A stretch of DNA of 64,000 bases, from positions 54,585 to 118,584 of the forward strand of contig SVLN01000001.1 in the NCBI GenBank assembly GCA_015067925.1, given 5' to 3'. Within the stretch, counting starts at the first letter, position 1; the number at the start of each line of letters is the position of its first letter. Below, in pieces: positions 17,544-25,840 of this stretch. The DNA is from Oscillospiraceae bacterium. Lineage in GTDB: Bacteria; Bacillota; Clostridia; Oscillospirales; Oscillospiraceae. Position numbers and translations under genes: made by a program. Under the pieces are notes generated by a model. It did not search any database and was not told the origin of the DNA. It worked only from the letters and a program-made list of their open reading frames with translations.

Positions 17544-18730
17544 TCGAATACCTCATCACTCCATGGATTGATCTGCTGAATCTGGGCAATCATCTCGTTG
17601 GCGTCGCTCACAACGCGCAGCTGCCAGATGCCATCCCGGCATTGCAGCGAAAACGATCTGTTTAGGATCTTTCCTGCTCCCAGGCTGCGGGTAACATAGG
17701 CCTGCTCTGCATCCAGAAGCAGCTGCTGTGCCTGCTCTTCCGGCATTTTATGCACCAACGTATCATAACGCCGACAGGTCGTTTTGACAAGGCTTACGGG
17801 AAATTTGATTCCGCCCGGCAGTGTCCATTGATATACAGATTCTATTTTATCATATCCAGTCAAGGAAATTCCATCATCCGAGAAGAAATTCCACCGTTTT
17901 TTTCCAAATATTAACGACCATCCGGTTTTCTGTTCCGGCGTGCTTTCCATCAAGATCGATTCTTCCGGCAGAATCAGCTCAGTTACATGCTGCGTATAGG
18001 CAAACACCTCTGCGTCTGCATTGCGGCAGACAATTGCATTCCAGCTGCTGCCCAAGCCGCTGACCAGCATCTCTCCTTTTAGGACAGAGTCGCCCACCTC
18101 GACCACCGGAAAGCCCGCATAGACCTGCATCTCGGTTACCACGCCGGCGCGCGCGGCAATCACATTGCTCACAAGATGCGGATCACGAACATCTGGTTTT
18201 TCTTCCCTTTCTTTCACCAGCACCACTGCCCTGCCGCCTTTTTTGTTTACGCTGATCCACTCCAGCTCCGGCAGCATCCTCAGCATATGATTTTTGACCA
18301 TCTGTCCGTCTATGGTGCGCACATAGGTTCCCTGGTGAATTCCAATACTCTCCAGGGCTTGCAGAATCTGCTCAGCTGCCAGCCGCTCGTTTCCTTGCAC
18401 CTCCATCGTCCAGATGAATTGCTGCAGAAAAATCGTCAGGACAGCAAACAGCGGCAGAAGCAGTAAGGCATAACGCTTTTTCAATCCTCGATACTTGTGC
18501 CGGAAGCCAAAGGTTTTGCTTTTGATCACAGTGGCATCCTGCTCACAGAGATTTTCTACTGCCCGCAGGCTCCTGCGATGGATCACAAAGCTGACCTGAG
18601 CATCTATGCTGCGCAGATCCCAGAACGGGATCCCTTCACTGACCATACGATTGACGGAACGAATCGGCCAGGGGCCGGAGAGTGTCACACGGCAGGTTCC
18701 AAGAAAGTAATCCACGATCTTCTGCATCAT
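17540..18730 (-). CDS. yqfD: Sporulation protein YqfD
   Basis: A 396-residue YqfD homologue. It opens with a short soluble domain (VTLSGPWPIRSVNRMVSEGIPFWDL), has one membrane segment (YALLLLPLFAVLTIFLQQFIWTMEV, about 87-111), then a long extracytoplasmic part with RTIDGQMVKNHMLRMLPELEWISVNKKGGRAVVLVKER. YqfD is made under sigma-E in the mother cell and is needed for normal sporulation, mechanism unknown. It overlaps both yqfC and phoH by 4 bases. Confidence 0.93.
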   Translation of the reverse strand: MMQKIVDYFLGTCRVTLSGPWPIRSVNRMVSEGIPFWDLRSIDAQVSFVIHRRSLRAVENLCEQDATVIKSKTFGFRHKYRGLKKRYALLLLPLFAVLTIFLQQFIWTMEVQGNERLAAEQILQALESIGIHQGTYVRTIDGQMVKNHMLRMLPELEWISVNKKGGRAVVLVKEREEKPDVRDPHLVSNVIAARAGVVTEMQVYAGFPVVEVGDSVLKGEMLVSGLGSSWNAIVCRNADAEVFAYTQHVTELILPEESILMESTPEQKTGWSLIFGKKRWNFFSDDGISLTGYDKIESVYQWTLPGGIKFPVSLVKTTCRRYDTLVHKMPEEQAQQLLLDAEQAYVTRSLGAGKILNRSFSLQCRDGIWQLRVVSDANEMIAQIQQINPWSDEVFE

Positions 18731-19008
18731 CGTTTCCTCCGATACCCCACCGAGTCGATTTTCCCGCAGATGCGCATGCTCATGCGATCCATCTGCTCAA
18801 TACGCAGGCCACTGCCTTCAATATACAAAAGTTCCATTGCGGTAAACACCGTGATTTCATGATCCGAAAAGCCGCAGATCCCGCCATGGTTTTCCACATA
18901 GACATTTGCATCTGCCTCCAGCGTGACTTTGGGGACATCGCGGACCACGACTGTCGGAAGATCCACCGCTTTCATTGCACCCAAAAGCAGACGCACAGAG
19001 CGTTTCAT
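18727..19008 (-). CDS. yqfC: Sporulation protein YqfC (YabP/YqfC family)
   Basis: A 93-residue YabP/YqfC-family protein: DLPTVVVRDVPKVTLEADANVYVENHGGICGFSDHEITVFT then a short basic C-terminus. It heads the yqfC-yqfD-phoH-ybeY-era operon and overlaps yqfD by 4 bases. Upstream, a CATAGATT on this strand resembles the sigma-E -10 element, in line with known sigma-E control of this gene. Confidence 0.92.
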   Translation of the reverse strand: MKRSVRLLLGAMKAVDLPTVVVRDVPKVTLEADANVYVENHGGICGFSDHEITVFTAMELLYIEGSGLRIEQMDRMSMRICGKIDSVGYRRKR

Positions 19009-19025
19009 TCACATCACCTCAAAAA

Positions 19026-19070
19026 AATCTATGCCGGACAGGCAAACATATTTCCATCTTCACATAGATT
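19026..19070. promoter_or_regulatory. Divergent sigma-E-like promoters of yqfC and ylbJ
   Basis: AATCTATG (19026-19033) and CATAGATT (19063-19070) form a spaced inverted repeat, so each strand carries CATAGATT, 7 of 8 matches to the sigma-E -10 consensus CATACANT, facing outwards. For yqfC an AAATATGT lies about 12 bases upstream as a possible -35. The -35 for ylbJ is weak. Both genes belong to the sigma-E regulon in Bacillus. Confidence 0.5.
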
Positions 19071-19091
19071 CCAACATAGGAGGTGATTGTT

Positions 19092-20279
19092 TTGTCCCGC
19101 ATCCTGCGCAGCCGCACGCTGCGTGACGCGCTTGTTTTTCTGGCTGTAGCGTTTATCGCTGTTTTTCTTCTGTCAAACCCACAGGAAGCCATCAACGCCT
19201 GCAGGGATGGTCTTCAACTCTGTGCCAATGTCATTGTCCCTTCCCTGTTTCCGTTCTTCGTGCTCTCAGGCCTGATCGTCAATCTGGGCATGGTACGCTA
19301 TTTAGACCGATTGTTTCAGCCGGTGATGCAGCCGCTCTTCGGTCTCAGCGGTGCATGCTCCGCCGCTCTGGCGCTGGGAATGATTGGTGGATATCCCATC
19401 GGCGCACGAACTGCACTAAATCTTTACGAATCTCACCAAATCAGCAAATCCGAAGCGGAGCGTCTGCTGGCGTTCTGCAACAACTGCGGCCCTGCGTTTC
19501 TCTTTGGAGTAGTAGGAGCTGGCATTTTTGCCTCCGGAAGCATCGGCTTTTTTCTATATCTGATCCATATCCTGGCCTCCCTTCTCATTGGCATGCTGCT
19601 GCGGCTCTTTCGCAAACCAACGCAGACACAGTCCGTGTACCTGCGGCGCTCCCAGGCTCCGGCCATGCGCTTCCCTGCTGCCTTTACCAAGGCTGTCAAA
19701 GACGGTTGTACCTCCACCCTGAACATCTGTTCCTTTATCGTCTGCTTCACCGTTCTGATCCGTTTTGCTTTCCTGAGCGGCGCTATGGATGCCTGCTCTG
19801 CTGCGCTGAGCACGTTGCTGCAGCCCATCGGGGTCTCGCAAAGCGGCGCTGAAGCGCTCCTGGTGGGCATGATCGAGATGTCCTCCGGGGTCTGGGGTTT
19901 GAAAGACGCGGCTATGAGTGTCTCATCCAAAGTAGTGATGGCAGCGTTTATCCTTGGTTGGGCAGGTCTTTGTGTACACTGCCAGGTACTGTCCTTTACT
20001 GCCGAGTCACCGCTCTCCGTTCGTCCGTATCTGATGGGCAAGTTCCTTCACGGTGCCATTTCAGCATTGTTTGTCTGGGTGTTATATCAGTTCATCCCTA
20101 TCTCCCAAAGTGCCTCAAGCTGCTACATAAGCCAGGTCAGCAGTATCTGCAGCACCGATTTTTCCGCTGCGCTACGCAGCTCCACACTGACAGCCGGTAT
20201 CGTCTGGGGGCTTGTTTGTCTGATCTGTCTGTACTTTATGAAGAAAAGTGGTAGCAATCGAGTGCGCCATCGTGTATAA
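19092..20279 (+). CDS. ylbJ: Sporulation integral membrane protein YlbJ
   Basis: A polytopic protein of about 395 residues with nucleoside-recognition (Gate) domains. Many hydrophobic helices are visible, with the family segments PSLFPFFVLSGLIVNLGM, GMIGGYPIGARTALNLYE and FCNNCGPAFLFGVVGAGIF. I start it at TTG 19092, 5 bases after AGGAGGTGA; the GTG at 19083 would overlap that ribosome binding site. YlbJ is needed for spore cortex/coat formation. It is divergent from yqfC and probably under sigma-E. Confidence 0.92.
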   Translation: MSRILRSRTLRDALVFLAVAFIAVFLLSNPQEAINACRDGLQLCANVIVPSLFPFFVLSGLIVNLGMVRYLDRLFQPVMQPLFGLSGACSAALALGMIGGYPIGARTALNLYESHQISKSEAERLLAFCNNCGPAFLFGVVGAGIFASGSIGFFLYLIHILASLLIGMLLRLFRKPTQTQSVYLRRSQAPAMRFPAAFTKAVKDGCTSTLNICSFIVCFTVLIRFAFLSGAMDACSAALSTLLQPIGVSQSGAEALLVGMIEMSSGVWGLKDAAMSVSSKVVMAAFILGWAGLCVHCQVLSFTAESPLSVRPYLMGKFLHGAISALFVWVLYQFIPISQSASSCYISQVSSICSTDFSAALRSSTLTAGIVWGLVCLICLYFMKKSGSNRVRHRV

Positions 20280-20308
20280 TAGAGGCATCCAATCTGCGAG
20301 GTGATTGT

Positions 20309-20518
20309 ATGCTCTTCCGCAAAAAGCATCCCAGACTCTGCGAATACTGCAAATTTGCCGCTCCTGCTGAAGATGGGTGGTGCATCTGCAAAAAGAAGGG
20401 CATCGTGCGCGAGGATCACCGCTGTTTTCGTTTCCGCTATGATCCGCTGCAGCGCAAACCAAAGCACGCCAAGGCGCTGGATTTTTCCAAATACGACAAA
20501 ACAGATTTTTCCCTGTAA
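20309..20518 (+). CDS. Small cysteine-containing protein, unknown function
   Basis: A 69-residue basic protein 29 bases after ylbJ, with AGGTGATTGT before the ATG. Five cysteines lie in the first 43 residues (CEYCKFA..., WCICKKKG, HRC), a spacing that could bind zinc, followed by FRYDPLQRK and a Lys-rich tail. There is no signal peptide or membrane segment. It is probably co-transcribed with ylbJ and ends at a bidirectional terminator. Function not recognised. Confidence 0.72.
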   Translation: MLFRKKHPRLCEYCKFAAPAEDGWCICKKKGIVREDHRCFRFRYDPLQRKPKHAKALDFSKYDKTDFSL

Positions 20519-20520
20519 AA

Positions 20521-20551
20521 AACACCCGAACTGCTGAGCAGTTCGGGTGTT
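20521..20551. terminator. Bidirectional terminator between the Cys protein and metY
   Basis: A perfect 14-bp stem AACACCCGAACTGC with a 3-base loop, A-rich on the left and T-rich on the right, serves both convergent genes. Confidence 0.85.
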
Positions 20552-20562
20552 CTGTTTCTTTA

Positions 20563-21846
20563 TCAGATCTGTTCCAGAGCCTGTTCCAGATCCGCGATCA
20601 GATCGGCCTTGTTTTCCAGGCCGCAGGAAAGACGGATCATACCGGCCGGGATACCGGCGGCGGCGAGCTGCTCGTCGGTCATCTGGCGATGGGTGGAGGA
20701 AGCGGGATTCAGGCAGCAGGTGCGTGCATCTGCCACGTGGGTCTCAATGGCGGCAAGTTTCAGGGCCTTCATAAAGGTGTTCGCCGCATCGCGGCCGCCC
20801 TTGAGTTCAAAGCTCACAACGCCGCAGGAGCCATTGGGCAGATACTTCTGTCCAACCTCATAGTACTTATCGCCGGGCAGACCGCAGTAGGTCACGCTTG
20901 CGACCTTGGGATGGGCGTTGAGATACTCGGCAACCGCCTGACCGTTTTCACAGTGACGCGGCATACGCACATGCAGGCTCTCCAGACCCAGGTTCAGGTA
21001 AAAGGCATGCTGCGGAGACTGAATGGAGCCAAAGTCACGCATCAGCTGAGCAGTGCACTTGGTAATGAAGGCACCTTCCTTGCCGAACTTCTCGGCATAG
21101 GTGATGCCGTGGTAGCTGTCGTCCGGTGTGCACAGGCCGGGGAACTTATCGGCATGGGCCATCCAGTCAAAGTTGCCGCCATCGACAATGCAGCCACCCA
21201 CGGCAACGCCATGACCATCCATATACTTGGTGGTGGAATGGGTGACGATGTCGGCGCCCCACTCAATGGGACGGCAGTTGACGGGCGTTGCAAAGGTGTT
21301 GTCGATAATCAGGGGCACACCATGCGCGTGGGCCACCTTGGCAAAGAGTTCAATATCCAGAACGGTCAGGGCAGGGTTGGCGATGGTCTCACCGAACACA
21401 GCCTTGGTGTTGGGGCGGAATGCCGCATTGAGTTCTTCCTCGGTGCAGTCAGGGCCGACAAAAGTGGTCTCGATGCCCATCTTCGCCATGGTGACGGAGA
21501 TCAGATTAAAGGTACCGCCGTAAATGCTGCTGGAGCAAACCAGATGGTCGCCGCAGTTGGCAATGTTGAACAGGGCGTAGAAGTTGGCAGCCTGACCGGA
21601 AGAGGTCAGCATGGCAGCGGTGCCGCCCTCAAGCTGGGCGATCTTGGCAGCGACATAGTCGTTGGTGGGATTCTGCAGGCGGGTATAGAAGTAACCACTC
21701 GCCTCCAGATCAAAGAGCTTGCCCATATCCTCACTGGTGGCATACTTGAAGGTCGTGCTCTGCACGATGGGGATCTGACGGGGCTCGCCGTTGCCGGGCG
21801 TGTAGCCGCCCTGAACACAAATCGTATCGGTCTTATAGTTATTCAT
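20563..21846 (-). CDS. metY: O-acetylhomoserine sulfhydrylase (PLP enzyme)
   Basis: Cys/Met-metabolism PLP enzyme of 427 residues, the long form typical of O-acetylhomoserine aminocarboxypropyltransferase. It starts DTICVQGGYTPGNGEPRQIPIVQSTTF; YTRLQNPTND and LTSSGQAANFY are PLP-site segments; the Schiff-base lysine is in ADIVTHSTTKYMDGHG. It makes homocysteine (or methionine with methanethiol) from O-acetylhomoserine. AAAGGAG precedes the ATG. Its start is only 22 bases after the GerMN lipoprotein stop, so it may be read from the two-component operon; no SAM riboswitch is visible. Confidence 0.92.
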   Translation of the reverse strand: MNNYKTDTICVQGGYTPGNGEPRQIPIVQSTTFKYATSEDMGKLFDLEASGYFYTRLQNPTNDYVAAKIAQLEGGTAAMLTSSGQAANFYALFNIANCGDHLVCSSSIYGGTFNLISVTMAKMGIETTFVGPDCTEEELNAAFRPNTKAVFGETIANPALTVLDIELFAKVAHAHGVPLIIDNTFATPVNCRPIEWGADIVTHSTTKYMDGHGVAVGGCIVDGGNFDWMAHADKFPGLCTPDDSYHGITYAEKFGKEGAFITKCTAQLMRDFGSIQSPQHAFYLNLGLESLHVRMPRHCENGQAVAEYLNAHPKVASVTYCGLPGDKYYEVGQKYLPNGSCGVVSFELKGGRDAANTFMKALKLAAIETHVADARTCCLNPASSTHRQMTDEQLAAAGIPAGMIRLSCGLENKADLIADLEQALEQI

Positions 21847-21868
21847 GGATGATGACTCCTTTCATGTA

Positions 21869-23203
21869 TCAATCCGCGCTCCAGCGGAACTGAGAGACCA
21901 GCGGAGATGAAATATCATGATATTTTAAGCCCTCGGCCACGCCGTCGATGGTGATCTGCACACGCCGCACACCGGAAAGGCGGCACAGCGTTGCAACCAC
22001 CGCCCGCACCGCGTTCTGTTCCGCGATACGGCTTCGGCTGGCGTTGAGAAACTCTTTTGAAAAATCAACACTGCACAGGCTGTCTGTGACCACAACGGAG
22101 TTGACCACAGTTCCGGCAGGGATCGGATTGCTTAAACCGGCTCGGGGCTGTGCCTCCAGCAGGCCTCGCATCGTGGCTTCCGCCACAGTCTGGCTGGCAG
22201 AGAAACGCAGGCGCATGGGAACGCCCACCAGCAGCTCGCTGCCCTCTGAGTACAGATAAATGGTCGCGTCAAATTCGTTCAGGCTGCTGCGGATCGGACC
22301 AATGGCCGTTTCATCGCGATAAATGGGCTCGGACAGGTCCAGATTCACATACTGGCCCACGCGCTGACCTTCCACCAGGAACTGCACAGCTTCCACACCT
22401 TCGTGTTCCGTCAAGGTGTTGACAACAGAGTAGATGACCAAATGTTCTTCCCGCGCAGTCTTCGGTCTGTTGTCAAAAAACGCTTCAGAGAAATCCACCA
22501 GGCAGATGCCGTCGTTTATATGGGCATCGATGACCCGCGTTCCGGTCGGCAGCACCGTCTGAAGATTGGCGCTGCCCGGACCTTCCAGCAGTTCATTCAG
22601 AACTACTAAGGGCAGCGACTCCGGGATGTCCAGATGCACAGAGCGGGAATCCAGCAGAAGATATCGGTTGGATGGATCAGAGAAATATAGATTAACCGTC
22701 GTTTCGGATGCGTCTTCATTGCGGACCAGGAACACAAAATCCTCCGGTGTCATGGGTTCCTTGCCGAAGGACAGCATTCCATCTGCTGTATCAACCACAA
22801 CCGCATCCACGCCATCGACCTGGGTCATGGTCATGGTCAGGCAGGCCATGGCAATGGTGAGGTCTAAAGAACTCAGATTATGAAACTCTTCTGAAAGGAT
22901 CACCGTAAGCAGTCCATCAATCCAGGTGCAGTCAACCAGAACCGTCCCCGGCGGGAACGGACATTCCAGGAACTCTTCATCGGGGCCCTCCAGATAGCGG
23001 GAAATCAGCTCCGTGATGGCGATGTTTCGGTCTTCCAGGTCAACCGCCAGCGGATAGACCACGCCATATTCCGAAGTGAAGGAAACGTCGCGATTTTTGT
23101 AAAAAAACGAAATGGGGTTCACTCTCTGCTCAGACGCGGCCGCACATGCACCCAAGCCGAACACAAGGGCGAATACGAGAAGCAAGGCAAGCAGTTTCTT
23201 CAT
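21869..23203 (-). CDS. GerMN-domain lipoprotein
   Basis: A 444-residue secreted lipoprotein: signal peptide with lipobox (KKLLALLLVFALVFGLGAC, Cys19), then three repeats of the GerMN type. Each repeat has the same pattern, an LLEGP-like segment followed by GTxVxxxxxxDGxCxVDFSxxF, e.g. LNELLEGPGSANLQ and VDFSEAFFDNRP. GerM is a spore-envelope protein, but here the gene overlaps the histidine kinase by 4 bases, so it is more likely part of a signalling unit, as LpqB is with MtrAB in actinobacteria. That comparison is inference. Confidence 0.85.
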   Translation of the reverse strand: MKKLLALLLVFALVFGLGACAAASEQRVNPISFFYKNRDVSFTSEYGVVYPLAVDLEDRNIAITELISRYLEGPDEEFLECPFPPGTVLVDCTWIDGLLTVILSEEFHNLSSLDLTIAMACLTMTMTQVDGVDAVVVDTADGMLSFGKEPMTPEDFVFLVRNEDASETTVNLYFSDPSNRYLLLDSRSVHLDIPESLPLVVLNELLEGPGSANLQTVLPTGTRVIDAHINDGICLVDFSEAFFDNRPKTAREEHLVIYSVVNTLTEHEGVEAVQFLVEGQRVGQYVNLDLSEPIYRDETAIGPIRSSLNEFDATIYLYSEGSELLVGVPMRLRFSASQTVAEATMRGLLEAQPRAGLSNPIPAGTVVNSVVVTDSLCSVDFSKEFLNASRSRIAEQNAVRAVVATLCRLSGVRRVQITIDGVAEGLKYHDISSPLVSQFRWSAD

Positions 23204-24642
23204 AGCTCGTCCTCCTCCATCACGTAGGGAAACACAACAGTAAAGATCGTTCCGCCGTCAGGGTTGGCTTCAACCTGAATTGTTCCGTCATTGTGCTCCA
23301 CCAGGTCGTGTACGATGGAAAGGCCCAGGCCACTGCCGCCCATGGCGCGGGAGCGTGCCTTGTCCACACGATAGAAGCGGTCAAAAATATGGCTCATTTC
23401 CTCTTCGGGAATGCCGAAGCCATTGTCTGAAACCTGAACCTTGATCTGCTTTTTGTCGTGGGAAACATGGACGCGAACCGTTCCGCCGTCATAGTTATAT
23501 TTGATTGCATTCTCCACCAGATTGAAAATGATCTGATGCAGCGAATCTTCATGGTTAAACATGTAGCAGGACCACTGCAGATCCCGCTCGATTTGAATGG
23601 ATTTCAGCTCCGCCTGGGGCTGCAGAATACGGCAGACACGCTGGGCCACCTCAGACGCATCAACCACATTGCCCCGCTCCTGCACATCGCTGTCGAGCTT
23701 GGAGAGCGTGAGCAGTTTCGTACTCATGCGGGTCAGGCGATCAGCTTCATTGCCGATGTCACGGACAAACTCCTGAACAGTTTCCATTGGCATTTCATGC
23801 TGCAGGATAGAGTCTGAGAGCAGTTTAATAGAGGCCAGCGGCGTTTTCAGCTCATGGGAAGCATCCGATACAAACTGCCGGCGGACCTCCTCCGCCTCCC
23901 GCAGGCGCTCTGTGAGCTTATTGAACTCCGTGCCCAACGCGGTGATCTCATCATTGCCGCGCATTTCAACCACATGACTGTAATTGCCTTCTCGCACGAC
24001 AGAAATGGAATGCAGGATTTTGTTGATACGCTTGTTGGAAAGAGCAGCGAACACCAGGGAAAACGCAAGAATCACAAATTCCAGAAACAACGTAATGGCA
24101 GAGGTCATCAGGGCAATCTGCCGGTACAGTGCCGCCTGATCGGCGTCCTGTTCCATCAGATAAACCGCTCCCACAGGGCTGTTCAGATACATAATCGGCG
24201 TAGCCGCCTGACTTTGCAGGGTACTGCTTGTCATAAGGCAGTAAACGACATCATTGCCCGAAAGGGCGCTGACCACTTCAGGAAGCAATGCGATCTTGCC
24301 TTCCTGATTCTGCACAAGGCTGCTGTCATACAGGCACAAACCGCTTTGGTTCGTAATGATGATGCGATCGGTTTCCAAGTCGTCCAGCAGGCTCATGACC
24401 TGATGCACAGAGTCCTCACTCAACGCCTGAGCGCCAGAAAAGGAAGAAGCGACCAGCTGGGCTCTGCCGAAAACAGCAGAGTGTTTGTTCTGCTTCATCA
24501 TCTGCCAGGTGGCTTCCATGGTAAGTAAATTCAGGCATACCAAAGCGACTGCGGTGATCAGAACATAGATCACCGCATACTTGAATTGTGTTGTGCTCTT
24601 GACAGAGAACGTCAATCCATTACGCCTTGAAATAGTAGCCAA
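23200..24642 (-). CDS. Membrane sensor histidine kinase
   Basis: HisKA/HATPase kinase of up to 480 residues. Helix 1 is KYAVIYVLITAVALVCLNLL, an extracytoplasmic sensor of about 130 residues follows, helix 2 is ITLFLEFVILAFSLVFAAL, then HAMP, the H-box FVSDASHELKTPLASIKLL, N box NLVENAIKYN, G1 VSDNGFGIPEEE and G2 GGSGLGLSIVHDL. The start is uncertain: TTG 24642 abuts its ribosome binding site, while TTG 24615 has AAGG 9 bases away; both keep helix 1. It overlaps the response regulator upstream and the GerMN lipoprotein downstream. Confidence 0.9.
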   Translation of the reverse strand: MATISRRNGLTFSVKSTTQFKYAVIYVLITAVALVCLNLLTMEATWQMMKQNKHSAVFGRAQLVASSFSGAQALSEDSVHQVMSLLDDLETDRIIITNQSGLCLYDSSLVQNQEGKIALLPEVVSALSGNDVVYCLMTSSTLQSQAATPIMYLNSPVGAVYLMEQDADQAALYRQIALMTSAITLFLEFVILAFSLVFAALSNKRINKILHSISVVREGNYSHVVEMRGNDEITALGTEFNKLTERLREAEEVRRQFVSDASHELKTPLASIKLLSDSILQHEMPMETVQEFVRDIGNEADRLTRMSTKLLTLSKLDSDVQERGNVVDASEVAQRVCRILQPQAELKSIQIERDLQWSCYMFNHEDSLHQIIFNLVENAIKYNYDGGTVRVHVSHDKKQIKVQVSDNGFGIPEEEMSHIFDRFYRVDKARSRAMGGSGLGLSIVHDLVEHNDGTIQVEANPDGGTIFTVVFPYVMEEDEL

Positions 24643-25300
24643 CTCCCCACTTGGTCAGAATGTATTCCGGATCCGCCGGATTGGGCTCCAGTTTTTCGCG
24701 CAGGCGGCGAATATGCACGTCAACCGTGCGGATATCGCTGCGGAACTCATAACCCCAAACGGTGTCCAGCAGGTTCTCACGAGAGAACACACGGCCCGGA
24801 TTATGGATCAGCAGTTCGATCAGATCAAATTCCTTTGCGGTGAGGTCCACACAAAGATCGCCCTTATAGGCGTTGCGCTCGGTGGAGTCTACGGTGAGAA
24901 TACCCGAGGTAATGCGTTCATTCTTCGGCTGCTCGTTCTTCTGGTTGGCACGGCGCAGCAGTGCGCGGATACGGGCCTTGAGCTCGAGAATGTTGAACGG
25001 CTTGGTGAGGTAGTCGTCCGCGCCCTGCTCAAAGCCCATGAGCTTGTCCATGTCCTCACTCTTTGCAGAGAGCATGATCACAGGAACCTCAGAAAACTGA
25101 CGGATCTCCTGGCAGGCCTGCAGACCGTCCACATTGGGCATCATCAGATCCAGAACGATCAGATCCGGCTTTTCGGACTTGGCAAGCTCAATGGCCTGCA
25201 GGCCGTCAGAGCCGGTAATCACCTCATAGCCCTCGTTCTCCAGATTAAAGCGAATGCCTTTGACCAACAGTTCTTCGTCGTCGACAACAAGAATTTTCAT
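24620..25300 (-). CDS. OmpR-family response regulator
   Basis: A 226-residue regulator. The receiver has DDEELL at the N-terminus, phospho-acceptor Asp in LIVLDLMMPNVDGLQ (about residue 52), then VIMLSAK and the lysine in DYLTKPF; the C-terminal winged helix has TAKEFDLIELLIHNPGRVFSRENLLDTVWG and DIRTVDVHIRRLREKLE. It resembles the WalR/ResD group. It heads RR-kinase-GerMN lipoprotein on the minus strand, 0 bases after comEA (stop TAG... start adjacent). Confidence 0.93.
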   Translation of the reverse strand: MKILVVDDEELLVKGIRFNLENEGYEVITGSDGLQAIELAKSEKPDLIVLDLMMPNVDGLQACQEIRQFSEVPVIMLSAKSEDMDKLMGFEQGADDYLTKPFNILELKARIRALLRRANQKNEQPKNERITSGILTVDSTERNAYKGDLCVDLTAKEFDLIELLIHNPGRVFSRENLLDTVWGYEFRSDIRTVDVHIRRLREKLEPNPADPEYILTKWGVGYYFKA

Positions 25301-25699
25301 TTAGGTTCCCTCCACAGTTATATAATCCAATAGTTTTGCCAATGTTTTTTCGCCAATTCCTTCCACCTTTGTCAGTTCCTGAACACTGTGGAAATCGCCA
25401 TGTTCTGCTCGATAATCCAGAATTCTTCCAGCCAAAACTTCACCAATGCCGGGCAGACTGATCAGCGCTTCCCGATCGGCGCGGTTGATGTCAATCAAGC
25501 CGTCCTTTTCTTCTTGTACAATCATCAGATGCTCGTTGGAAGGCGCAGAGGCTGCCTCATCCGCAACCGGCACAGACGAAGCTGAATCAACCCGTACGCC
25601 GCGCGTAATCTGATTGGTTCCAAAGAAGCAGCCGAAACAAAACAGCAAGCACGCCGCAGTGCACAAAAGCAACAGCCGTTCCGTACGATTGATTCGCAT
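25301..25699 (-). CDS. ComEA-type helix-hairpin-helix DNA-binding protein
   Basis: A 132-residue protein using ATG 25699 (MRINRTERLLLLCTAACLLF). It has an N-terminal membrane anchor, a linker of about 40 residues, and a C-terminal double HhH: DINRADREALISLPGIGEVLAGRILDYR and ELTKVEGIGEKTLAKLL, the ComEA signature. ComEA captures DNA outside the membrane for uptake; no other late competence gene is in this window apart from comM. The linker is shorter than in Bacillus ComEA. It lies divergent from dacF. Confidence 0.85.
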   Translation of the reverse strand: MRINRTERLLLLCTAACLLFCFGCFFGTNQITRGVRVDSASSVPVADEAASAPSNEHLMIVQEEKDGLIDINRADREALISLPGIGEVLAGRILDYRAEHGDFHSVQELTKVEGIGEKTLAKLLDYITVEGT

Positions 25700-25770
25700 T
25701 GCATCACATCTTTCTGCGTTGACAAGACCATAGAATCTGGTATAATTCAAACAAACGGAGAATATACGGA

Positions 25771-25790
25771 ATGATATAGAATTATATCAT
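25771..25790. promoter_or_regulatory. Inverted repeat between comEA and dacF
   Basis: ATGATATA and TATATCAT, 8-bp arms with a 4-base spacer, lie in the middle of the AT-rich gap between the divergent comEA and dacF genes. The size fits a dimer operator. No clear sigma-A promoter could be assigned for either gene here. Confidence 0.4.
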
Positions 25791-25840
25791 AATCTGTTGC
25801 TTTTGTACAAGACTCATTTCGCTCACATTGCAGGTGTGTT

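Noticed and set aside
19083-19091. GTG start of ylbJ at 19083
   Set aside because: It would lie inside AGGAGGTGA; the in-frame TTG at 19092 has proper spacing.
21847-21868. SAM riboswitch in front of metY
   Set aside because: Only 22 bases separate metY from the upstream gene, too short for any riboswitch.
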